DNA from: Comamonadaceae bacterium
Lineage (GTDB): Bacteria; Pseudomonadota; Gammaproteobacteria; Burkholderiales; Burkholderiaceae_C
Length of the DNA stretch: 64,000 bases
Direction of reading: 5' to 3'
Assembly: GCA_027488985.1 (NCBI GenBank)
Contig: JAIYAR010000010.1
Span: 62,001-126,000 of the forward strand
The translations under genes were made by a program, and so were the position numbers. The notes below the pieces were generated by a model. It did not search any database. It was not told where the DNA came from and saw nothing but the letters and a program-made list of their open reading frames with translations. Positions 53,021 to 61,894 of the stretch are shown here, in pieces. The first letter of the stretch is position 1, and every line of letters starts with the position of its first letter.

Positions 53021-53923
53021 ATGACGCCCCTCTACTTCCTTCTGGGCCGGCTGCTGCCAAGGTTCAGGACGGTCGAGGAGTGGGCTGTCATCTACCGGCA
53101 GCTGGTTGAAGCCCGCCCGATTGGGGCTAAGACCAAGGCAAACCGCCACGGTGCACTGGCTCATGTGCTGAGCTACCTGGGCAGCCGGGTTGTTTCAGCA
53201 GTTCGCCCCCATGAGGTGGCGGCTATGGTGCAAGACATTGCCAGCACTCACCCACAGACGGCAAAGCGGGTGCTGCACGAAGCCGCGGATCTGTTCAATG
53301 AGTGCATAAACTACGGCTGGATCGACCGCAACCCAGCGGCCGGCGTCAAGCCTCCACCATGCCGTGTGCAGCGTAAGCGCCTTACGCTGGGCAATTGGCA
53401 GGATCTGAAGGCCCATGCCGAGGAGCATATGCCCCCATGGGTCTCCAACATGATGGTGCTGGCACTTGTGACTGGTCAGCGCCGGTCTGACCTTGTGAAA
53501 ATGCAGTTTGATGATGTGTGGGATGACCATTTGCACATCGAGCAGGCCAAGACGGGCACCAGGCTGGCTTTGCCGCTCAATCTCAAGCTCGATGCCATCG
53601 GTGTGAGCCTGAAGCAGGCTATTGAGCAATGCAAGAGCACGGGAGTGCAGAGCGCTTACATGCTTCACAAGCACAACGGGGACCGGCTGGCAGATGCAAG
53701 TCTCTCCGCGAGGTTTGAGGAGGCACGAAAGGCAGTGATTCCGAGCAGCGATGGCATTCCCGCATCACTGCATGAGTGCCGGTCTCTGAGTGAGCGGCTT
53801 TATCGGGCTCAAGGCCTCAACACCATGGTGCTGCTTGGCCACAAGCACCAAGCCATGACGGACATTTACAACGACGACCGGGGCCTCACAAAAGGCACTT
53901 GGAAAACGTTGTTGCTGACATAG
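53021..53923 (+). CDS. Second tyrosine recombinase within the structural genes
   Basis: 300 residues from ATG 53021 (a GTG at 52994 in frame is possible). The catalytic set looks complete: Arg in VTGQRRSDLVKMQ, Lys in QAKTGTRLAL, His-x-x-Arg in SLHECRSLSERLY, His in LGHKHQ and Tyr in DIYND. It is unlike the integrase at 30.7 kb, lacking the DUF4102 arm domain. Integrases are not normal in head operons; it starts about where the SGNH gene stops and is followed by a terminator. Confidence 0.88.
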   Translation: MTPLYFLLGRLLPRFRTVEEWAVIYRQLVEARPIGAKTKANRHGALAHVLSYLGSRVVSAVRPHEVAAMVQDIASTHPQTAKRVLHEAADLFNECINYGWIDRNPAAGVKPPPCRVQRKRLTLGNWQDLKAHAEEHMPPWVSNMMVLALVTGQRRSDLVKMQFDDVWDDHLHIEQAKTGTRLALPLNLKLDAIGVSLKQAIEQCKSTGVQSAYMLHKHNGDRLADASLSARFEEARKAVIPSSDGIPASLHECRSLSERLYRAQGLNTMVLLGHKHQAMTDIYNDDRGLTKGTWKTLLLT

Positions 53924-53932
53924 CCCCCACGA

Positions 53933-53951
53933 CCCGCTCCGGCGGGTTTTT
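53933..53951 (+). terminator. Rho-independent terminator after the second integrase
   Basis: CCCGC (53933-53937), TCCG loop, GCGGG (53942-53946), then TTTTT. It lies in the path of late transcription, ahead of the protease-capsid gene. Confidence 0.75.
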
Positions 53952-53971
53952 CATGCCCGCAAAAATCTTCA

Positions 53972-54028
53972 AAAACGTCTAGTCCTTTGCCTTAAAAACT
54001 AGACACCTCGGCCCTGAAAGTAGGGGCC
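53972..54028 (+). repeat. Duplicated hairpin leader, copy B
   Basis: AAAACGTCTAGT, TGCCTTAAAAACTAGACA, then GGCCCTGAAAGTAGGGGCC ending at the ATG of the protease-capsid gene. Same two-hairpin layout as copy A at 49,497; only the short spacers differ. Confidence 0.7.
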
Positions 54029-55888
54029 ATGACTACCAAATCATCCATCCCCGAGAGCTTGCAGCGTCACCTGCAGACCGGTCGCACCGAGCGAGCCTTG
54101 CTGGTGGACCGTGCAGCGGTTGACAAGGAGGCACGCACCGCCACCCTGGCATTCGCCAGCGAGACCCCGTACGAGCGCTACTGGGGCATTGAAATTCTGG
54201 ACTGCACCGCCACCAGCATGCGCACCGGCCGCCTGCGCAGCGGTGCAAACCTCCTGTGCGACCACGACACCAAAGATGTTGTGGGCGTCATCGAATCTGT
54301 CGAGATCGGCAGCGACCGGGTAGGTCGTGCCGTGGTGCGCTTTGGAAAAAGCGCTCGTGCAGAGGAAGTGTGGCAAGACGTGGTTGATGGCATCCGCCGC
54401 AACGTCAGCGTCGGCTACATGATTCACAAAGCCCAACTGGTCGAAAGCGCTGACGGTGTGGAAACCTACCGCGTCACCGACTGGGAGCCCTTTGAAGTCT
54501 CCATGGTCAGCGTTCCCGCTGACGCAACCGTAGGCGTAGGCCGCAGCGCTGAGCAGCTGGAGGCCCCTGTGGCACCCGCAGCCATCGCAGCCGCACCCGC
54601 CACCCCTGCACCCCAAAACCAACCCCAAGGAAAAGCCATGACTGATGTAGTCGTTGTCGAGCAGCGCAATCACGCTGCTGAAATCTCCAAAATCGGTGCC
54701 ACCGCTCCTGGCGGCGCTGAAATGGCCCTGTCCGCCATCCAGCGCGGCATCACCGTCGAAGAGTTCCAGCGTGAGCTCATCGCCCACATGTCCACCAAGC
54801 CTCTGCCCACTGCAGACATTGGTTTGACAGCCAAAGAGGCCAAGCGCTTCAGCGTTCTGAACATCGCCCGCTACCTGGCAGACCCCTCTGCTGCCAACGA
54901 GCGCGCTATGGGCTTTGAGCGCGAGTGCTCTGCAGCCGTCGCCAAAGTAATGGGCCGCGAAGCCCGTGGCGTGTTTGTCCCCTCCGAAATCCAGCGCCGT
55001 GATCTGGTGGTGGGCACACCTACTGCCGGTGGCAACTTGGTTGCCACAGAGCTCAAGGCCAGCAGCTTCATCGAAATGCTGCGCAACGCCATGGTGCTGG
55101 ACCAGCTCGGCGTCACCATGCTGACCGACCTGCGCGGCAACATCGCCATCCCCAAGCAAACCGGCGGCGCCACCATCTACTGGGTTGCTGAAAACACAGC
55201 CCCCACAGAGAGCCAGCAGTCTGTCGGCCAAGTGCTCATGTCTCCCAAGACAGCGGGCGGCTTCACCGATATCAGCCGCACATTGCTGAATCAAGCCTCC
55301 ATCGACGTGGAAAACTTCGTTTTGGGCGACTTGGCAAAGCAGTTGGGTCTGGGCATCCAGTTGGCAGCCATTGCCGGTACCGGTGCAAGCAACCAGCCTT
55401 CCGGCCTGTTGACCCGCATCACCCCATCCGTGATCGGCGGCACCAACGGCTTGGCACCCACTTGGAACAACATCATTGACCTGGAAACCAACGTGGCCAC
55501 CGCCAACGCGGATGTGGGCACCATGGGTTACCTGGTTAACGCCAAGACACGCGGCATCCTCAAGCGCACACAAAAGTTTGCCAGCACCAACGGCGACCCG
55601 ATCTGGGACCGCAACACCAACGAGCCGCTCAACGGCTACCGCGCTGCAGTCACCAACGCCGTGCCTTCCAACCTGACCAAGGGCACCAGCAACGGCGTCT
55701 GCTCCGCAGGCATCTTCGGCAACTTCTCCGATCTGATGATCGGCATGTGGGGTGCCATTGACCTGATGCGTGACCCCTACGCAGCCTCCACCTCCGGCGG
55801 CGTGCGCATCGTGGCTCTGCAAGACGTGGACGTAAACGTCCGCAACACCGAAAGCTTCGCCACAGTCGTTGACTGGCTGACAGCGTAA
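54029..55888 (+). CDS. Prohead protease-major capsid protein fusion (HK97 type)
   Basis: 619 residues. Residues 1-175 are an HK97-type (U35) prohead protease: TLAFASETPYERYWGIEIL, LLCDHDTKDVVGVIES with His, RRNVSVGYMI with Ser. A low-complexity Ala/Pro linker (about 178-202) leads to the capsid part, ending in the HK97-fold stretch PKQTGGATIYWVAENTAPTESQQSVGQV onward. An internal ATG at 54638 preceded by AAGGA could start free capsid protein at residue 204. The start is fixed by the leader hairpin. Confidence 0.9.
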   Translation: MTTKSSIPESLQRHLQTGRTERALLVDRAAVDKEARTATLAFASETPYERYWGIEILDCTATSMRTGRLRSGANLLCDHDTKDVVGVIESVEIGSDRVGRAVVRFGKSARAEEVWQDVVDGIRRNVSVGYMIHKAQLVESADGVETYRVTDWEPFEVSMVSVPADATVGVGRSAEQLEAPVAPAAIAAAPATPAPQNQPQGKAMTDVVVVEQRNHAAEISKIGATAPGGAEMALSAIQRGITVEEFQRELIAHMSTKPLPTADIGLTAKEAKRFSVLNIARYLADPSAANERAMGFERECSAAVAKVMGREARGVFVPSEIQRRDLVVGTPTAGGNLVATELKASSFIEMLRNAMVLDQLGVTMLTDLRGNIAIPKQTGGATIYWVAENTAPTESQQSVGQVLMSPKTAGGFTDISRTLLNQASIDVENFVLGDLAKQLGLGIQLAAIAGTGASNQPSGLLTRITPSVIGGTNGLAPTWNNIIDLETNVATANADVGTMGYLVNAKTRGILKRTQKFASTNGDPIWDRNTNEPLNGYRAAVTNAVPSNLTKGTSNGVCSAGIFGNFSDLMIGMWGAIDLMRDPYAASTSGGVRIVALQDVDVNVRNTESFATVVDWLTA

Positions 55889-55920
55889 GCCCACAGGCCA
55901 CACACACAGCTCTGCGCATC

Positions 55921-56205
55921 ATGTTCGCCGAAAACCTCGCTGCCTTCGTCAACCCCACAGAGTTTGCCCAGAGCATCACTCTGGCGGGGGTGGAGGTGGC
56001 TGCTATTTTCGACAACGCCTATGCGCAGGGCGGTGTGGGTGTCCTCGGCATGGCCAGCACCCAGCCAGCGCTCACGCTGCCCACGGCGAACGTGCCCGAA
56101 GCCCCGGAAGGTGCAGCGGTCACCGTTGGTACCACCGGCTACCTGGTGGCCAGCCACGAGCCTGACGGCACCGGCATGAGCGTCTTGTATCTGGAGGCCC
56201 CATGA
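55921..56205 (+). CDS. FII-like head-tail joining protein
   Basis: 94 residues. The core GVEVAAIFDNAYAQGG resembles the lambda FII pattern, and position directly after the capsid gene agrees. The end overlaps the U-like gene as ATGA. Confidence 0.65.
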   Translation: MFAENLAAFVNPTEFAQSITLAGVEVAAIFDNAYAQGGVGVLGMASTQPALTLPTANVPEAPEGAAVTVGTTGYLVASHEPDGTGMSVLYLEAP

Positions 56206-56639
56206 GCACCATCGTCGTCAAAACCGTCGATGCCATCGAGGCAGCACTGAAGGCAGGCACCCCAGTGGCTTCGCTCATCGAGCGTGGCCGCCGTCGTCCT
56301 GTCCCCATCAGCTCCGCCACTGCAGTGGCCATCCGGCCTGTGCAGATCGAGGTCGCTCAGGCGCAAATGGTCAGCGGTATGCCCGTGAGCTGGAATGGCT
56401 CCTATGCAGTCGAGTGCTATGCCCGCAGCGGCAAGTCCACTTCCCCGGATGTGGCTGTCGATGAGCTGGTGCAAGACGTGTACGCCCGCCTTATGCAAGA
56501 CCCGACGCTGGGCGGCGTGGTGGTGGTCATCCGGCCGCAAGGCATCGCCTACGACTTTGACGCTGACGGTGAGCTCACCGCCTGCGCCACCCTTGTTTTC
56601 AATGTTCTGCACCGTGCCAACGGCGCAACCCTCAGTTAA
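56202..56639 (+). CDS. U-like tail terminator protein
   Basis: 145 residues; IRPVQIEVAQAQMVSGMPVSWNGSYAVECYARSG and ELVQDVYARLMQDP fit the minor tail protein U/tail terminator type. Between FII-like and tail tube genes as in lambda, without Z. Confidence 0.65.
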   Translation: MSTIVVKTVDAIEAALKAGTPVASLIERGRRRPVPISSATAVAIRPVQIEVAQAQMVSGMPVSWNGSYAVECYARSGKSTSPDVAVDELVQDVYARLMQDPTLGGVVVVIRPQGIAYDFDADGELTACATLVFNVLHRANGATLS

Positions 56640-56657
56640 CCCCAGGAGCAATCCACC

Positions 56658-57296
56658 ATGAGCTACTTTTTCCCCGAAGGCGCGAAGTTCCAGTTTTCTA
56701 CGACTTTCGCAGCCGCCAAAACCGTCACCGCCGCATCCAACGCCAACCCCACAGTGCTCTCCAGTGTCGCCCACGGCTTTGTGGATGGCGAAGAGTTCCT
56801 GTTCCTCTCCGGCTGGGAAGATGCTTCCAATACCGTGTTTCAGGCTGACCAGCTGACTGCTGACACCTTGTCTGCTCTGGGCTTGGACACGACCAACACC
56901 CAGTTCTACAGCGCAGGCACCGGCACCGGCACGATCCAAAAGATCAGCAACTGGACCGACATTCCGCAAGTGCTGTCCATCGGCAACTCCGGCGGCGATC
57001 CGCGCTACACAGACGTGCAGCCCTTGAGCGCCCGCAACGGCATCAAGATCCCCACCGGCTTCAATGCCAGCACGATCACATTGAGCCTGGGCCACGATCC
57101 ACAAAACGCCACCTACAAGGCCATGCTCAACATTGCCCGCACTCAGCAAAAGGTGGCGCTGCGCATCGTTGGCGGTGGTGCCACGGTCTACGGCTACGGC
57201 TACATGTCCGTGTCCGAAGTGCCACAGATGCAGTCCGGCCAAGTTAACCAAGTGCAGTGCGCGATCAGCTTCCTGGGTCGCGTCATCAGCTACTAA
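56658..57296 (+). CDS. Major tail tube protein
   Basis: 212 residues, beta-rich, with SSVAHGFVDGEEFLFLSGWEDASNTVF and SLGHDPQNATYKAMLNIARTQQKVALRIV. Forms the tube of a long-tailed siphovirus. ATG with AGGAG upstream. Confidence 0.8.
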   Translation: MSYFFPEGAKFQFSTTFAAAKTVTAASNANPTVLSSVAHGFVDGEEFLFLSGWEDASNTVFQADQLTADTLSALGLDTTNTQFYSAGTGTGTIQKISNWTDIPQVLSIGNSGGDPRYTDVQPLSARNGIKIPTGFNASTITLSLGHDPQNATYKAMLNIARTQQKVALRIVGGGATVYGYGYMSVSEVPQMQSGQVNQVQCAISFLGRVISY

Positions 57297-57429
57297 GCCC
57301 GGTTGCCCGCACGGCAGGGCAGGGCGTGTGTCCAGACAGCACATGCCCTGCTTGCCGGTGTACTCCGAGCCGGCACGCCGTGCGTGCATTCACTTTCGGA
57401 GCTTGTTTACCTGTCTATCGGAGTGATTC
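57297..57429 (+). other. Structured intergenic region before the tail chaperone
   Basis: 133 bases. GCAGGGCGTGTG and CACATGCCCTGC form a long imperfect hairpin, and CTCCGA pairs with TCGGAG downstream. A TCGGAGTGA ribosome site precedes the next ATG and may pair with the first CTCCGA. It could time expression of the chaperone; no gene is seen. Confidence 0.4.
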
Positions 57430-57765
57430 ATGTCTATCGAAATCGAAATTTCTGACACCGTTGGCTTCAAGGTCAAAGGTTCCTACAACAACAACAAAGG
57501 CCAGCCCGTTGCCTTCGACTTCCAGTTGGAGTGCGACCGCCTTGAGCAAGACGGCCTGCAAGCCGCCATCAGCGACCAGGGCAACACCCTGCTGATCGAT
57601 TTCATGCTCGGTATCAACAAAGGCTGGACCGGCGTCAAAGACAAAGACGGCAAGCAAGTGCCCTACAGCGAAGAGGCCTTCCGCAAGCTCTGCCGCATCC
57701 CCGGCATGGCCCGCACCTGTTTCCAAGCCTATCTGGCCGAAGTGGGCGTGAAAGAAAAAAACTAA
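57430..57765 (+). CDS. Tail assembly chaperone, gpG-like
   Basis: 111 residues. FDFQLECDRLEQDGLQAAISDQGNTLLIDFMLGINKGWTGV, helical end. Sits between tail tube and tape measure, the universal place of this chaperone. Ends at TAA directly after an AAAAAAC slippery site that allows a longer form. Confidence 0.8.
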   Translation: MSIEIEISDTVGFKVKGSYNNNKGQPVAFDFQLECDRLEQDGLQAAISDQGNTLLIDFMLGINKGWTGVKDKDGKQVPYSEEAFRKLCRIPGMARTCFQAYLAEVGVKEKN

Positions 57766-58115
57766 CGGCGCTCGCCAGAGCGCTCGCAGAAAACGCCCAA
57801 GCCCATGAGCCACCAGAGCAAGACAAGTCCAACCCGTTCATTGCCGCGGTGCTTGCAGCCCGCGCCAATGAGCCCAAGCCCAGAGTGTTTCTCTGGCCTT
57901 GCAACGTGGGCACCTGGCGCCACTGGTGCGAGCTGCAAACGCAGTGGCGAGTCGGTGTTAACGGTGCCACGGGCATGGACTACGCAGGCGTCGCTGCCTA
58001 CCTCACTGAACAAGGCCTCACTGGTGAAGAGCGCCGCGATGTGTGGGCTGGCATCCGAGCGTGTGAGCGTGGCACCTTGGAAGGCCGCGCAGCCGCACAA
58101 AACCAACCTAAATAG
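57430..58115 (+). CDS. Frameshifted tail assembly chaperone, gpGT-like
   Basis: About 228 residues made by -1 frameshifting from the gpG-like frame at 57756-57762 (join 57430-57762 and 57762-58115). The extension runs LTALARALAENAQAHEPP, then PFIAAVLAARANEPKPRVFLWPCNVGTWRHW, to QNQPK. It is open for 117 codons right up to the tape measure gene. In lambda the GT product bridges the tape measure and the tail tube protein. Confidence 0.75.
57756..57784 (+). promoter_or_regulatory. Programmed -1 ribosomal frameshift site
   Basis: Heptamer A-AAA-AAC in phase with the gpG frame (57756-57762), followed six bases later by a perfect hairpin GCGCTC-GCCA-GAGCGC (57769-57784). This is the standard slippery site plus stimulator. 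Confidence 0.8.
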
Positions 58116-58123
58116 GGTCGCTC

Positions 58124-61100
58124 ATGTTTGAAGGTATCGGCATCCAACTCACGGCAGAGACCGCTGGCTTTGTCAGTGGTATGCGAAATGCAGGCCGCGA
58201 GCTGGACACCTTTGGCGGCCGCGTCAAAGACGCAGAGTCCAGCTCCGGGTCCTTGTCAGATACCTTGCGCTCTGCCTTCATTGGTGGCGGTGTGGTGGCT
58301 GGTATCGGTATTGCCACGCAAACAATCCGCCAGTTCACCAATGAGATGACTGCGGCCCAAATCGGCATCGACAAGCTGCGCAACGGCTTGGCCTTTGCGG
58401 TAGGTGCCAACAACGTGGGTGCAGAACTGGACTTTGTCCGCGCCAGTGCCCGTTCCCTCGGCTTGGAGTTCAACTCCACCGCTGAGCAATACATGAAGCT
58501 GGCCGCCGCCTCGCGTGGCACCAGCCTCGAAGGCCAGAAGACCCGCGACATTTTCACCGCCATCGCCCAGGCATCCACCGTCATGGGCCTGAGCGCTCAA
58601 GAGGCTGAGGGCGCACTGAGTGCCGTGGCCCAAATGATCAGCAAGGGCAAAGTGCAGGCCGAAGAGCTGCGCGGCCAGCTGGGCGAGCGTTTGCCCGGCG
58701 CGTTTCAGATCGCCGCCCGCGCCATGGGGATGACCACCACCGAGCTGGACAAGATGCTGGAAAGCGGCCAATTGCTGGCCAACGACTTCCTGCCTAAGTT
58801 CGCTGCCCAGCTCACCAACGAGGTCGCTCCCTCGGTAGATGCAGCCAGCCGCAGCATGCAGGCTAGCGTCAACCGCCTGAGCACCACCTGGACTGATTTC
58901 AAACAGACCATTGCCGGTGCTGGTGTCACTGACGCCATCGCCAACGAATACAAAGGGCTGGCCAACTACATCCAGTCGGTCAGCGATGCCATCAAGAACG
59001 CGCGTGAGCAGGGCAGTGGCTTCTTCGGCCAGACCCTTGCTGGCGCTGGCAATGTCATTGGCCGCATGCCCTTTGATGTGTTGACCCTCGCCGTCAACTC
59101 GACCAACTCGGCATTCAACACCCTCAGTGGTGGCGTGCTCAAGTTCCGCACCGACATGAACTTGCTGCCCGAGGTGTTCAACACCAACGCACAAAAAGCA
59201 GCCGCCCTCGATGGCAAGTTGGTAGAAGCCACCACCAAACTACAGGCCCTGCGCACCCAGTTCGACGCGCAGCCCTCCGATATTTACCTCAAGAGCGAGA
59301 TCTACCAGACCCAGCTCTACGTGAAGGAGCTGCAGGCTGCCAAATCTGCACGCGACAAGCTCACAAGCGGTGGCGCAGGCCGTGGCAGCGTCAACCCTGA
59401 GACCGTGGCCGCATCGCTGGAGGCCAAGGCCCAGCGAGAGTCTGCCTACAAGGCCGCGCTGACCTCTTACGCCACTGACAGTGAAAAGCTCGCCGCAGAG
59501 ATAGTCAAAAAAAAAGCCGCCATGGGCGAGCTCTACACCCCCGAACTAGAAGCCCGGATCCGCAAGCATTTCATCAAGCCGGTAAAAGACGCCAGCGACG
59601 ATTACGGCCGTCTGGGCGCCACTATTGCCCGCGAGCTGGACCTGGCTAACGAGCAGCTGCTGGCAGGCAGCCGCCTAACAGAGTCCGACAAGTTCCGCAT
59701 CAAGACTTTGTCTCAGATCGATGAGGCCCTGCGCAAAGGCAACATCACCAAGGCGCAGGCGATTACTCTGGAGCAGTCGATGACTGCCGCACAGCAAAAG
59801 CGCGAAGAGGTAGAAAAAGCCGCGGCCCAGCGCCGAGCCAATATCGGCCAATACCAGGACCAGATCGCCTTCCAGTCTGAGCTCGATGCCGCCTATGTGG
59901 CCGACAGCAAGGCCCGCGAGCAGGCTCGCCTCACGGTGGATGCCTACGAAAAGTCCATCCGCGACAGCAACGACATGCTGGCGCTGGAAGCCTCCCTCAT
60001 GGGCCAAAGTGCCACCGTGCGAGAAGCGACGCTGGAGCAGTACCGCATCGAGCTGGAGCTCAAAAAGCAAATCGACGCCATCGACCGAAGCGGCGGCCTC
60101 GATGAGGCGCAGCGCGAAGAACTGCGCGCCCGGGCACGTGTGGCAGCCGCATCTGCCAGCGCTCAAGCAACCACTAAAGCGCGCCTGGAAGTTACCAAGA
60201 AAGACGCCGAGCAGATCCAGCAAACCTTGTCCGACGCCATCATGCGTGGTTTTGAAAATGGCAAGGGTTTTGCAGAGAATTTCCGCGACACCGTGGTCAA
60301 CATGTTCAAGACCTTGGTGCTGCGCCCGATCGTCAGCGCTATCGTCACACCTGTGGCCGGCCTGATCACTGGTGGCCTGCCTGGCGTGGCCACTGCAGGG
60401 CAGGGTGGTGCACTGGGTAGCGTCAATACCGCCATGCAGGCCAAAAGCCTCTACGACACCGTGAGCGGCGCATTCACCACCCTTGGTGAAAGCATCAGCA
60501 CCAGCGCGGCCACCATGGGCAAATGGCTCATGACCAACACCACCGGCGCCCTCCAGACCGCCGGCAACAAGCTGTACGCCTACAGCGGCACCCTAGGCAC
60601 CGCAGGGGCTTACGCCGGCGGTGCGTTCGCCGGCTACGGTATCGGCACGGCCATCAGCGGCGGCAAATCTGCTTTTGGGGATGGCAATGGCGACATCGCC
60701 ACAATAGGCGGCACCGTGATTGGTGCCATCTTTGGCGGGCCGGTGGGTGCGGCCATCGGTGGCGCCATCGGTGGAGTCATTAACCGCGCGTTCGGCCAGG
60801 GCGCAAAACAAACCACGGGCAGCGGCATCGTCGGTACATTCAGTGGCGGCAGCTTTTCCGGCCAGTCGTTCACAGAATGGCGACGCGAGAGCGGCTGGTT
60901 CAACAGCGGCAGCGCTGGCACCGATTACGGCATGCTCAACGCTAGCGTCGCCGACAGCCTGGGCAGGGCCTATGGGCTTATCACCGACCAGACAGCGGCA
61001 CTTGCTGCCACCCTGGGCCAACCCACCAGCCAGATACTGGGCTATGTGAAGTCCATCCGCGTGGAGTCTTCACAGCTCACCGAATCCGGCCTGCAGGCGG

Positions 61101-61894
61101 TGTTTGACAGCATTGCCGACGAGTTGGCCAGCACGGTGGTCACATCGGGTTATCTCAAAGAAAACGAGCGCGCGTCTGTAGCCCTGTCCCGCCTGTCCAC
61201 CAGTCTGGCCACTGTCAATGCTGCTTTCAACACCCTCGACAAAACCGCTCTGAGTGCCGGCCTGTCGACGGCAGACGCTTCCAGCAAACTGCTTGACCTG
61301 TTTGGTGGTGCTGAGGCATTCAACTCCGCCACTCTGAGCTACTACCAAAACTACTACACCGAAGCCGAGCGCAACGCCAAGACCACAGAGAACCTGGTCA
61401 AGTCCTTTGCCAATCTGGGCGTGGCCATGCCTGACACCATGGCTGCCTTCCGCGCCCTGGTCGATGCGCAAGACATCACTACCGAAAGCGGCCGCACCAC
61501 CTACACCGCGCTCATGGGCCTACAGGAAGCCTTCGCCACGGTGAGTAAGGCAGCGGAGGAAAGCGCCAAGGCCCTGATCAAAGCAGCCAACTATTCAAGC
61601 TTTGCAGAGTACGCAGCAGCCACCGCCGCTGCCGGTGGAACGGTGGGTGCTCGGTTTGACGGTGGCAGCGTGTCCAGTGCCCCCATGTTGTCGCTTTCGT
61701 CTTCGCTTGTACCTGCACCGGTAGCCAACGCTGCACTCGGTGCTCCAGCCGATACCGCCACCGCGGCCGAAGTTCAAGCCCTGCGCGAAGAAAACCGCGC
61801 CCAGTCCCGAGCGCTGGCCAGCATCATGGAGCGCTTTGCCCAAATCATCGAAACGTGGGACGCCATCGGCATGCCCGCGGTCCAACCGGAATAA
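58124..61894 (+). CDS. Tape measure protein
   Basis: 1,256 residues; sets tail length. The N-terminal 250 residues are the TMP_2-type domain (RASARSLGLEFNSTAEQYMKLAAASRGTSLEGQ, KVQAEELRGQLGERLPGAFQIAARAMGM). Long helical middle, then Gly/Ala-rich hydrophobic stretches around 750-880 (GAYAGGAFAGYGIGTAI, IFGGPVGAAIGGAIGGVI) likely able to enter membranes. Starts 8 bases after the chaperone stop. Confidence 0.93.
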   Translation: MFEGIGIQLTAETAGFVSGMRNAGRELDTFGGRVKDAESSSGSLSDTLRSAFIGGGVVAGIGIATQTIRQFTNEMTAAQIGIDKLRNGLAFAVGANNVGAELDFVRASARSLGLEFNSTAEQYMKLAAASRGTSLEGQKTRDIFTAIAQASTVMGLSAQEAEGALSAVAQMISKGKVQAEELRGQLGERLPGAFQIAARAMGMTTTELDKMLESGQLLANDFLPKFAAQLTNEVAPSVDAASRSMQASVNRLSTTWTDFKQTIAGAGVTDAIANEYKGLANYIQSVSDAIKNAREQGSGFFGQTLAGAGNVIGRMPFDVLTLAVNSTNSAFNTLSGGVLKFRTDMNLLPEVFNTNAQKAAALDGKLVEATTKLQALRTQFDAQPSDIYLKSEIYQTQLYVKELQAAKSARDKLTSGGAGRGSVNPETVAASLEAKAQRESAYKAALTSYATDSEKLAAEIVKKKAAMGELYTPELEARIRKHFIKPVKDASDDYGRLGATIARELDLANEQLLAGSRLTESDKFRIKTLSQIDEALRKGNITKAQAITLEQSMTAAQQKREEVEKAAAQRRANIGQYQDQIAFQSELDAAYVADSKAREQARLTVDAYEKSIRDSNDMLALEASLMGQSATVREATLEQYRIELELKKQIDAIDRSGGLDEAQREELRARARVAAASASAQATTKARLEVTKKDAEQIQQTLSDAIMRGFENGKGFAENFRDTVVNMFKTLVLRPIVSAIVTPVAGLITGGLPGVATAGQGGALGSVNTAMQAKSLYDTVSGAFTTLGESISTSAATMGKWLMTNTTGALQTAGNKLYAYSGTLGTAGAYAGGAFAGYGIGTAISGGKSAFGDGNGDIATIGGTVIGAIFGGPVGAAIGGAIGGVINRAFGQGAKQTTGSGIVGTFSGGSFSGQSFTEWRRESGWFNSGSAGTDYGMLNASVADSLGRAYGLITDQTAALAATLGQPTSQILGYVKSIRVESSQLTESGLQAVFDSIADELASTVVTSGYLKENERASVALSRLSTSLATVNAAFNTLDKTALSAGLSTADASSKLLDLFGGAEAFNSATLSYYQNYYTEAERNAKTTENLVKSFANLGVAMPDTMAAFRALVDAQDITTESGRTTYTALMGLQEAFATVSKAAEESAKALIKAANYSSFAEYAAATAAAGGTVGARFDGGSVSSAPMLSLSSSLVPAPVANAALGAPADTATAAEVQALREENRAQSRALASIMERFAQIIETWDAIGMPAVQPE

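Noticed and set aside
54041-55903. A 620-codon open frame antisense to the protease-capsid gene
   Set aside because: Exact shadow of a recognised capsid gene, with a composition rich in Gly, His and Cys typical of antisense reading.
56139-57389. A 416-codon frame antisense to the tail genes
   Set aside because: Covers three forward genes with overlapping starts and stops; composition is that of a shadow.
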